A program made the position numbers and the translations under genes. The notes beneath the pieces were generated by a model. The model did no database searches, was not told where the DNA came from, and saw only the letters and a program-made list of their open reading frames with translations. From assembly GCA_025345505.1 (NCBI GenBank), contig JANVCC010000120.1, positions 228,616 to 292,615 on the forward strand: 64,000 bases of DNA, given 5' to 3'. Within the stretch, counting starts at the first letter, position 1. Every line of letters starts with the position of its first letter. Positions 50,344 to 58,004 of the stretch are shown in pieces. This DNA comes from Todiramphus chloris collaris. Taxonomy: Eukaryota; Chordata; Aves; Coraciiformes; Alcedinidae.

Positions 50344-53300
50344 AAAATAATGATCCCTCATTTTTCCTGAATCACTAAAAGCTCCTCTACCAGCAGACTG
50401 AAGATCAAGAGGGAAAAATATGTATTTTAACCTGTTTGGCAAAGACAGCTCAATCTCATTAGATACTGCCCCCAAATGCAGACACTACAGATACAACGTT
50501 GGATTTGCCATTCAGCATTATCCAACTGAAACACTGAATCCTTGACTTGTTTTCATTAAAGCTTCATCATTCCTGACTAATATGGGACTTATGACTAAAA
50601 AAATTCCTTATATGCAAACTCCTCCTTGTTACAACTGAAATTAATGAAATGTAATTTATAACATTTGCTTTCCTTGTCTTGTCTGCACTTAATTTCCAAA
50701 GTTCCTGAACCTGCTATGCAACTGTTACTACTGTCCTCCAATGCTGCTCAACAACTGCCTCATTTTAAACCACAATAGGACAACTTAAAGTGAGAAAAAA
50801 AAAAACCTTCAGGTTTTCAGCATCTATACTTCAGTGAATGATAAACTATAATTAACATAGAGCAAGCACACCTAAGCAGAGCTTGAGAAGTTACACAAAC
50901 CAGTAGCTATTCTCTTTTAGTTCAAGGACCCATTCTAATATTTTCCTACCACCAAGGAAGTTTTATGAATATTCCCTTTAGAAATAACTTACTGCGACAC
51001 TTCTAAGCATCTTCTTGACTGTATAAACTAAAGCTTCAGCATCTCAAAAGATGGAAAACTAATCTATAAACTCAAAGACATTCAAGAAGTTGGCTGCTTT
51101 CTTAAATCTAAGCTGGTTCTTTACAGGACAACCTCCAAAAGAACTCCTGTATCAAGGACTGGTCACAGCAGTGTCACTAAGAGCATTCAAAGTGTTTAGG
51201 AAGAACTACAAAACAATCTGCTGGGGACCAAAACCTTGCAGAATAGGAAGCAAGGAAATACACAGCTCAAATATTTTTGTAAACAAACAAGTTTGCTCAT
51301 AGGCTGCCAACAAGATATACAGGTTCAATCATCACCTTCAAAATCCAAAGACACTTACTGACTAGAATTTATTCTTCAGAAGAAAAAAATTATAAATAAA
51401 ATATGTAAAAAAAAAAATCTTTAACTCTTCTGACCATCTTGAACTTTAAAGAGAACAACTGGTGTAACAGGAGGTAAGAAAAGGAAGAGAAAAGATCTTA
51501 GAAATGTTAAGAAAAAGAAGGAGCACCGTGCAAGCCCCTTGATAATAAGCAGCTATCACTGGGTGCAGATACAAATGACAAAGCCAGTGTAAGGAGAGAT
51601 GGAAACATCCACACAATTGCTTCCATTCTCATCCAATAAACACTCCCATAAACCTCTCCAAGTACCAACATCAGTTGACCTCACTATAAGCAAAATCCAG
51701 TGGAGTGGCAAGACCTTAAATAAAACAAATACTCAAGTTTGATATCAAATTCTACTGCAATCATTTTCTCCTCCAAGCTCTCATACAGCTCTAACTACTT
51801 TATCTTTACTAAAGAATCACATTCCAAAAGGGTCCAGTCGCTCTTAAAAGTCCATCCACTTGAAAAAAATACACTGGACAGCTTCACCCACAGTCCTTTC
51901 AGCAAGGCCTTCACTGGGACAATCTGTTCAACACGCTGAATATCCGCAACATTATTTATCAGGACTTTAGTTTTACTGCCCAATGTTCAAGTACATATTG
52001 AGAGACAAGCTGTATTTTTAAAAAGACAGATTGTAGTTGGTGTAAAAATATTTACAGCAGAAAGATCTCATACATCCCAAGAGAAAAAATTTCTGCCTAG
52101 TATTTATCTTCTTGAAACCAGTAACAGTACTTGGGTATCCTTAAGAAACAGAATTTTGCTATTACTGACATCAGTGACAGCTCTGACAACAACATACCTG
52201 AGCTGGCACAAGTTGAGAGCTTCAGTATTATTTAAACAAGTTTCAAAAACAAAAGGTTCACTGAAACAATCCAAAGGGACACATCTTGTGGGGTTTTTTC
52301 ATATTTCTACCCACAATATTAGAAAAGAGGCATTTACATTCCTGAATAACCAGAGCTGTTAGGACAAAAGAGAAGTGTCTCTCAAAAGCTTAAGGGAAAA
52401 AAACCCAAAAACCAAACCCAAATAAGAAACACCACCCACCTCATTTTCAGCCAAACAAGTGCCACAGTAATGACCAGTCACTTGTATTTAAACATGCTCT
52501 GCCTCATCTACTAAATAAGATTGTGTTTTGCTCATTACTAAGCATCAGAGCTCAACAGCAAGAGCTTAAGACTAAATTTAACAGAGCACACACCAGTTTC
52601 AGCAAGGTGTTGGAGCAGCTCAGCCAGTCAAGCCAAGCTGCATGTCTAATCCTACAAAACGCCAGCAATAAATTAATTTGGTAGAGGTATGGTGTCTATA
52701 ACTAGCTGACTGGGTTTTCTAACAGCCACTAATGCCGACTCCATGGCAGAAGCATTTATATTCTTAAGGGAGTTTCCAAGAGTTACCATTCCAGCAAGCC
52801 TTGGGAAACTCAGAAGTATAAACCCATGCTCTGAACAGCACATAAGTACAGCCACCTTTCTCATAGAACTGTAGGGGCTGGAAGGGCCCTCTGGAGGTGA
52901 TCTGGTGCCACCCCCCTGCTCCAGCAGCATCACCCAGAGCAGGGGGCCCAGCAGCACAGTGTCCAGCCAGGTTTGGGATCTCTCCAGATGAGATTCCACA
53001 AGCTCAGTCTTCTCTTCTCCAGGCTAAAGAACCCCAGGGCTCTCAGCCTTTCCTCATCAGAGAGATGTTTCAGTGCCCTCAGCATCTTCACAGCCCTCTG
53101 CTAGACTGTCTCTAGTAGTTCCTTGTCACTCTTGAACTGGGGAGACCAAAACTGGACACAGTACTCCAGAGGTGGACTCACTAAGGCAGAGTAGAGGGGA
53201 AGAACTTCTCTCAACCTGCTGGCCACACTCTTCTTTGTGCACCCCAAGATGCCATTGGCCTTCCTGGCCATGAGGGCCCATTGCTGGCCCATGGTGAACT

Positions 53301-56300
53301 TACTGTCCACCAAGACTCCAAGGTCCTGCTCTGAGGAGCTGCTTTCCAGCAGGTCAGCTTCTGACCTGTACTGGTCCAAGAGATTATTCCTCCCCAGATG
53401 CAGGACCCTACACATTCCCTTGTTGAACTTCATTAGGTTTCCTCTCTGCCCAGCTCTCCAGCCTGTCCAGATCTCCCTGTGCAGTGCGGCCTTCTGGTGT
53501 ATGAGCCACTCCTCCCAGTCTTTTTATCACCAGCACACTTGCTCTATCCCTTCACCCAGGTCACTGATGAAAGTGTTGTCTACTGTGAGCTACAGGCCTC
53601 CAACTGGACTCTGCACCACTGATCACAATCCCCTGAGCTCTGTTGCTCAGCCAGTTCAATCCACCCCACTGTCCACTCATCTAACACACACACTGGTGAC
53701 TTTTTAAATGATAGACCATAAGCTTCAGGGTGTACCATGAGGTCTGATAGTTTAATACATAGCCTACCCATTTGCTCCCTGCCCCCCCAATCTATTACCC
53801 TGTATTTTACAGAATACAGAGCAAGAAAGACCAATTAAGATTTTTAAAAAAAAACAAAAACATACTCTACAAAACTTTCACTTGCAATATAGTTTACTTT
53901 CAAGTATTCATCAGTTTGCAAACATAAAAAATAACAATCAGATTAGTCTGTATATACTAACCTCTGTTCCAATGCCAGGCTGAACACCAGAATATACAGT
54001 ATCTGGAGGAGGACCCCCATATTTCCTCTGTCCTGTAGTTACATCCAAAGTGTAACCAGTCCGTTCTAGCAAAGCCTGGAAAAAAACTCTGTCACATTAG
54101 TTAAAGGGGGGAGAAGGGGGGGAACAAGGGGAGGGAATAGTGGGTTAAAATATTTAGAATTTATAAATAAAGTGTTCTCAGATAATAATTTCCTTATCTT
54201 GTCTCTTGACACATCTGGTAACAAGGTATAAATGAACAGGCAGGAGGGAAAAAAACCCAAACAAAATGAGAGAGAAAATGTTATAAAAGTGTAAAAAAAA
54301 AAAACAAAAACCAAACCAACAAAACCAAAAACAAACAAAGCATCAAAACAAAAAAAAAAAAAAAAAGCAAACAAAAAAACCCCATACCACCCAACCCCAA
54401 CACTTATTTTGGGGTTTTAAAAATACACCACCATAAACAGCAACACTTTTTAATACTACAAAGTTACTGAAAAGAGTTAGTTTTTCTTTTCTCTTATTTT
54501 CCATTTTATGTGTAGTACCCCAAGAACCCCAGAACACCAGGCAATTCTTTTCACTCACTCAGTACTTGGGTTTTTGAACAACAGAACAGTTTCTAAATAC
54601 ACTAATAACTTGCTGAAGTGTCCAGTCAGTCTCAATGTGATTTCATGGGTGTGCAACAGCTTTTATATTAAAGGACAAGACACCAAATGTTGTCACAGAC
54701 CTTACAGAACATTAAGTTCATGCATTTTGGCAATCAGGAAGATCTGCATTTCAAACAAGCATTCTCTCTTCTGAATCTCTATCGTTCACACATTTCTTTG
54801 AAGCCAAGAGTCAATACACTTACCCAGGTAGTAAGGATGCTTTTTAAGTACATCCAAAATTACTTCAGTCTGCATGCAGGGAATACAGAATAATCAGTAT
54901 TTTTCTAAGCATTACCTTAATCTTTGCTTCATCTGGTCCCTTCGTCGATTCCTGTACTTTGCTGCCTTGTTTCTCTCTTTGCCTGTAGGTCTTCATAACT
55001 CCACATAAAAATGCACTTTTGTTCTGTAGATACAATTTACAAAATAATTCCATTGTGTGTATGACAAGCCCTGGGAATCCACCGAATCTTACACTTCATA
55101 CCATGTGGCCACTACATCAAGCCAAGGTAATAAACAAAATACCAAAAGAATCCTTTTAAGAAAAATATAACAATTGAACAATCTTGTCGAAGTGAACAAA
55201 ACAGTGGAGATTCCAGAGAGTATTTTTACCTTATTTTCTCAATTGCACACTCATTTTTATTATCTGTGAGCTTTTGCTTTCCACTCAAATACCTACACAT
55301 TTAAGGCAAATTTAACAGGCTTGTAATATGGGTTTGAAATATAAGAATACAGCAACATCAATGAATTTCCGAGTTACAACTCTCCTGCCAATAGTGTCAG
55401 AACACTATTCATACTTATGTGCTCACACTCCTGGAGCTCTCACCTTACCTGTACATGCGACAGGTCACTTTCTTTAAACTGCTGTAATACAGAGAGGGCT
55501 CCTTCTTCATTAAATTCCCTAAGAGCATCAATTGCTCTTTCATCAAGATCGACATAAGCTACCAACCCTAAAAGTTAAAGATAAAGAAGTTACAGATTTC
55601 TATCGAATTTCATACAAACTAAGAACTATGCAGTTTGCTTTTAAAGTCAAAAAGTTACGTTCCATAGCAACAGAATTATACATTTAATATAATTACATAT
55701 TCCTACACAAGTATATGAAAGAACATGAGTACAATGAAAAAAGTTAAATTAAAATGTATATACCTAAGCACTAACTGACGTGAAAGATTATACCCCCCGT
55801 AACACTTCTCTAACATTCAGGAACCCAAGCTGCTGCATAAAAGCAGTATTTACACACCAGGGTTTGAAACAATGAACTCTGGGTTACTTCTAACAAATTT
55901 GGATTCTCTTTCTATCACTTTGTTTCACACTTCCTTCCCTTGAATGGAGCTGCTCTAGAGGTGAGCTGACATGTGAACATCACAGGTACCCTGGTGAACG
56001 GGGAGAAGGAGCTACCTGACAATCAAAAACTGAGGAAGCTATAACCACAAAATATTAAGAAGCAGAATGGCTTGTTCACTCTTTCCTCCAACTTCAAAAA
56101 GCAAAAATCAGTGGACTTCCTACATGTCTAGAATATTTATTTATTTTCAGTCATTTTGTTGCTCTACGCAGTTCCAAGAGCCAGAACTCAAAAAGGTATT
56201 ATTTCAAGCCCTGCTATGTACCCGAAAAAGCTAATGTTAATTTTACAGGTACAGACTCCCCCAAGAAATGTTGGACCAGTTCTGAAGCACTTTTTCTTTT

Positions 56301-57990
56301 TAGGGATCTTTAGAGGATATTTTTTTCCCTTTTGTAACACACTTGCATAAGCTGTGGAGCACAAGAAGTATAGACTAAGAGCTGCACTTTTTAAGCTACA
56401 CAGCAAAGTTTAGGATCAATACCAAGAACTCCACATACTTTGCAACAGCTTGATCTCCAAAATACACAGACTATTTAACTGGTAACTTGATTTCAAAAAT
56501 GCATAGTAGCGCCGAGCCCGAGGACTACATTTCAGAAGTGATCCTGCATATTGGAAGGCACCTGTATCTTTCATGTAAGACCTCAGCAGATTAAAAATCC
56601 TTAAATTCAACCCCAAATTTAGCTTGGGTGTCAAAAGTAATTTGCTTCACTGACAAACCCCTGCACAATGCAAACATCTTCAGTGGCACTAAGGAAGTGT
56701 GAATAAATGTTTTCAGGTTACTCATGCAGTGAATTATACTAGTCAGGTTCTGGGCTGAAAAGCTTTTAAATCCCTTGAGAACTCCTCACAACACAACCTA
56801 ACTGCAACACATGTTAGAGCCCCACAAGTTCCTCTGCCCAGGCATTTACACCTTCTCTCAAATCATCAAGTGTACATCATTGTGACCCACAGAAAGTGCA
56901 TGTCTAAAGTTAATAAAAGGCTGATGCAAGCTCACTGTGAATGACTTCCAAAAGACATCACCCACGTGAGCCAGAGTATCATACTGAAGATGGGTAAGCT
57001 ATTGGTTTTTAATTGCCTTCACTTGATCAGTGGAATTTTGACTCTTTTCAACAAAAACTGTCATCTTGCCACCAAGGCATTCAAGGTCAGCACATAGAGC
57101 AGTTCTACTGCTTCTTGTAAGTCTGTTCACAGAACACACTCTAAAGAGGAAAAGGAAGCCTCTGTCTATAGGACAAAATAATACGGGGGTTACAAAAACA
57201 AAATGGAAAAACCTTTGTAAATAAAGAGACCTCTCTAGAAGTTGCAGAGACACTTGCTACCAGCAAGGTATTACTCAATTTGCTAGATAGCTTAGTCCTC
57301 AACTTTGTTGAAAAGCAGTTAAGTGTCAAACTGAACATTTCAGTGTGATAACCAACATGGATTAAACTGTCCGCTCAGAACTAGAGAGAACAAAAAAATC
57401 CACAGGCAGACTCAATTCAAATGTAGTCCCAGGCAAGACAAGCTAGTTGCTTCCCTCACTAAGTCACCTATCCAGCCCTTGAGTGTTTAAGAACCACTGT
57501 GAGGAGTTGACAGTAGAAAAGTAAAAGCAAAATGATGATTCGGATTGAAGAAAAAAAATAAAATGTACAGTTTAGTATGCTCAAACATACATCTTTATTT
57601 GACAATGGCTAAGAAACTAGTGCTCCGTGCCCTAAAGCAACTAAGATATCATACAACACTAAGGATGTGTCAAGTAATTAGTCAATGTCAAACCCAATTT
57701 GCCTTTAGGGAAGCAAAACATTCAGAGCTACACAGATCAAAAACAATGAACTTTTAAACCTTAATCTATAAAATTTGAAAATGGTATGCCCTCACTTTCA
57801 TAACCAGTCAGAAACAAGAAATGCATATTATACCTGTCTGAAATATTTCATCAAGTCTCTCTGCCACCTTCTGTGGGAGGCCTGCCTCTATCAGTGTCTT
57901 GTAGTGTTCTGTGTGAGTTACACTGGAAGTATCCATTGGTTCTTCCTCTTCTTTTAACTGTACCGCATTACCATTCACCTGATTAGCCAT
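39425..57990 (-). CDS. HNRNPR: Heterogeneous nuclear ribonucleoprotein R (complete coding sequence, 10 coding exons)
   Basis: Exons, 5' to 3' on the minus strand: 57990-57834, 55567-55449, 55023-54916, 54075-53962, 47126-46950, 44304-44169, 43489-43284, 42596-42447, 40346-40225, 40037-39425. They sum to 1902 nt, giving 633 residues plus stop, and every junction is GT-AG and in frame. 633 residues is the usual length of the vertebrate protein. The start ATG has a strong context (AAAATGG). The protein has an acidic N-terminal unit, RRM1 (RNP2 VFVGKI 167-172, RNP1 RGYAFITF), RRM2 (LFVGSI 248-253, RGFCFLEY 289-296), RRM3 (LFVRNL 343-348, DYAFVHF 375-381), a basic segment [10 protein letters not shown] (411-420), an RGG/YGY region and a Gln/Asn-rich tail. 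The tail and the [18 protein letters not shown] segment separate it from the paralogue SYNCRIP (hnRNP Q). Known roles of the family: nuclear pre-mRNA processing and spliceosome association, and mRNA transport in axons with SMN. Confidence 0.98.
40038..40224 (-). other. HNRNPR: HNRNPR last intron (187 bases)
   Basis: The shortest intron of the gene. Donor GTGAGT follows TACTGC, and the acceptor AG precedes GTATGAAGAC. Reading through from the preceding exon meets a TGA in the first intronic codon (GCG TGA), so retention would truncate the protein just after the RRM3/NLS part. Confidence 0.93.
40225..40346 (-). CDS. HNRNPR: HNRNPR coding exon 9: end of RRM3 and basic NLS
   Basis: Residues 390-429 plus two bases of codon 430. 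It starts [20 protein letters not shown], the last helix and strand of RRM3, followed by [20 protein letters not shown], a basic nuclear-localisation-like segment. 122 nt long, so skipping it would shift the frame. Confidence 0.97.
40347..42446 (-). other. HNRNPR: HNRNPR intron, 2.1 kb
   Basis: Acceptor TTTTTGTACAG at the left, donor GTAGGT at the right. No exon-like or repeat sequence recognised inside apart from a C15 run on the plus strand (42167-42181), which is G15 in the sense strand. Confidence 0.9.
42167..42181. repeat. C15/G15 homopolymer in an HNRNPR intron
   Basis: Fifteen consecutive C on the plus strand. In the sense pre-mRNA this is a G15 run, which can stack into quadruplex structures. 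Such runs also often have assembly or sequencing length errors. Confidence 0.8.
42447..42596 (-). CDS. HNRNPR: HNRNPR coding exon 8: RRM3 core
   Basis: Residues 340-389, exactly 150 nt with phase 0 at both ends. It holds both RNP motifs of RRM3 (KVLFVRNL and DYAFVHF) and the sequence [20 protein letters not shown] between them. Acceptor TTTTTCACCAG, donor GTAGGT. Skipping would remove most of RRM3 but keep the frame. Confidence 0.98.
42597..43283 (-). other. HNRNPR: HNRNPR intron, 0.7 kb
   Basis: Donor GTAAGT and acceptor CACCAG are both strong. No recognisable repeat or additional exon inside. Confidence 0.9.
43284..43489 (-). CDS. HNRNPR: HNRNPR coding exon 7: second half of RRM2 and linker
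   Basis: Residue 271 (split Glu codon) to 339. Contains the RRM2 RNP1 RGFCFLEY (289-296), the [20 protein letters not shown] helix and strand, and the acidic linker [14 protein letters not shown] before RRM3. 206 nt, not a multiple of three, but together with the preceding exon (136 nt) the pair is 342 nt and in frame. Confidence 0.98.
43490..44168 (-). other. HNRNPR: HNRNPR intron, 0.7 kb
   Basis: Donor GTAAGACC and acceptor TTATTTTTCAG. No repeat or additional exon recognised. Confidence 0.9.
44169..44304 (-). CDS. HNRNPR: HNRNPR coding exon 6: RRM1 end and RRM2 start
   Basis: Residues 226-270 plus one base. It starts [20 protein letters not shown], the last part of RRM1, then [20 protein letters not shown] with the RRM2 RNP2 motif LFVGSI. 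RRM1 and RRM2 directly abut, as is normal for hnRNP R/Q. Acceptor TTTTCTCAG, donor GTAAG. Confidence 0.98.
44305..46949 (-). other. HNRNPR: HNRNPR intron, 2.6 kb
   Basis: Donor GTGAGT, acceptor TATTTTCTCAG. Contains an A/C-rich tract at about 45050-45100 and a short A-run near 45921. Open frames (for example 46202-46513 minus) show no domain and are treated as chance. Confidence 0.88.
46950..47126 (-). CDS. HNRNPR: HNRNPR coding exon 5: RRM1 core
   Basis: Residues 167-225, 177 nt, phase 0 at both ends. It begins with RNP2 ([20 protein letters not shown]) and includes RNP1 (NRGYAFITF, 205-213). Acceptor CATTTTAG, donor GTGAGT. Exon skipping would keep the frame but delete nearly all of RRM1. 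Confidence 0.98.
50309..50343 (+). repeat. (CA)n(TA)n compound microsatellite
   Basis: Roughly eight CA units followed by about eight TA units (atacacacac...atatatatat). Intronic, probably length-polymorphic. Confidence 0.9.
52861..53700 (-). repeat. CR1 LINE in the large HNRNPR intron, sense-oriented, internally deleted
   Basis: The left edge is the reverse CR1 3' end (tcatagaactgtaggggctg). The block extends through the ORF2 C-terminus to 'tgtccactcatctaacac' at the right. The minus frame 53101-53433 is a 110-codon reverse-transcriptase C-terminal piece: [12 protein letters not shown], then [20 protein letters not shown], then KANGILGC, then [20 protein letters not shown]. Segments usual in CR1 between the 3' end and this region (the gtgaagaagttctt block) and near 53580 are missing, so the copy carries internal deletions. 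Confidence 0.93.
53962..54075 (-). CDS. HNRNPR: HNRNPR coding exon 4: 38-residue linker before RRM1
   Basis: Residues 129-166, exactly 114 nt, phase 0 at both ends. It encodes [20 protein letters not shown] followed by [18 protein letters not shown], the linker between the acidic unit and RRM1. Acceptor TTTTTCCAG, donor GTTAGT. The weaker donor and the in-frame length make it a natural cassette exon; an hnRNP R form shorter by 38 residues is known in mammals as I recall, which fits this exon. Confidence 0.98.
54076..54915 (-). other. HNRNPR: HNRNPR intron, 0.8 kb, A/C-rich
   Basis: Donor GTAATG, acceptor CCAG. The portion 54290-54400 (plus strand) is A/C-rich low complexity, on the sense strand a T/G-rich tract upstream of the acceptor. 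No other exon is supported. Confidence 0.9.
54290..54400. repeat. A/C-rich low-complexity tract in an HNRNPR intron
   Basis: Plus strand made of A-runs with aaacc/accaa units; sense strand T/G-rich. It belongs to a recurring class of such tracts in the window and produces a false Phe-rich minus open frame. Confidence 0.8.
54916..55023 (-). CDS. HNRNPR: HNRNPR coding exon 3: end of the acidic N-terminal unit
   Basis: Residues 93-128, 108 nt, phase 0 at both ends: [20 protein letters not shown], then [16 protein letters not shown]. Acceptor TCTACAG, donor GTAATG. Met102 lies here and could start a shorter protein of 532 residues. Confidence 0.98.
55024..55448 (-). other. HNRNPR: HNRNPR intron, 0.4 kb
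   Basis: Donor GTAAGGTG after CATGTACAG, acceptor ATCTACAG. No repeat or additional exon recognised. Confidence 0.92.
55449..55567 (-). CDS. HNRNPR: HNRNPR coding exon 2: acidic N-terminal unit, middle part
   Basis: Completes codon 53 (Gly) and encodes residues up to 92: [20 protein letters not shown], then [19 protein letters not shown]. Helical and acidic, part of the hnRNP R/Q N-terminal RNA-recognition unit. 119 nt, so skipping shifts the frame. Acceptor AACTTTTAG. Confidence 0.98.
55568..57833 (-). other. HNRNPR: HNRNPR intron, 2.3 kb
   Basis: Donor GTATAA after TCAGACAG, acceptor CTTTTAG. A/T-rich unique sequence; open frames inside are short with no domains. Confidence 0.9.
57834..57990 (-). 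CDS. HNRNPR: HNRNPR coding exon 1 with start codon
   Basis: Starts [20 protein letters not shown] and ends at DEIFQT plus one base. This matches the known hnRNP R N-terminus, not SYNCRIP. ATG context AAAATGG is strong, and no upstream in-frame ATG occurs in the exon. Only about 9-12 bases of 5' UTR lie in this exon, because the acceptor is just upstream. Confidence 0.98.
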
Positions 57991-57998
57991 TTTATTAT

Positions 57999-58004
57999 GC
58001 TGCT
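57999..58004 (-). promoter_or_regulatory. HNRNPR: Tandem NAGNAG acceptor 5' of the HNRNPR start codon
   Basis: The sense strand reads TTTTTTCCAGCAGCATAATAAAATGG. Either AG may be used, so the exon begins at 58002 or 57999 and the 5' UTR differs by three bases. Protein sequence is unaffected. Confidence 0.65.

Larger units (their letters stand above)
47127..53961 (-). other. HNRNPR: HNRNPR intron, 6.8 kb, with CR1 insertion
   Basis: The longest internal intron. The donor is GTTAGT, a weaker form than the other donors, after ACAGAG. It contains a sense-oriented CR1 (52861-53700), a CA/TA microsatellite (50309-50343) and several short A/T tracts. No other exon-like segment is supported. Confidence 0.9.

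Noticed and set aside
39425-57990. Assignment to SYNCRIP (hnRNP Q) instead of HNRNPR
   Set aside because: The N-terminus ([10 protein letters not shown]...), the segment after the NLS ([20 protein letters not shown]) and the Gln/Asn-rich C-terminus ending in YGQQWK are those of hnRNP R.
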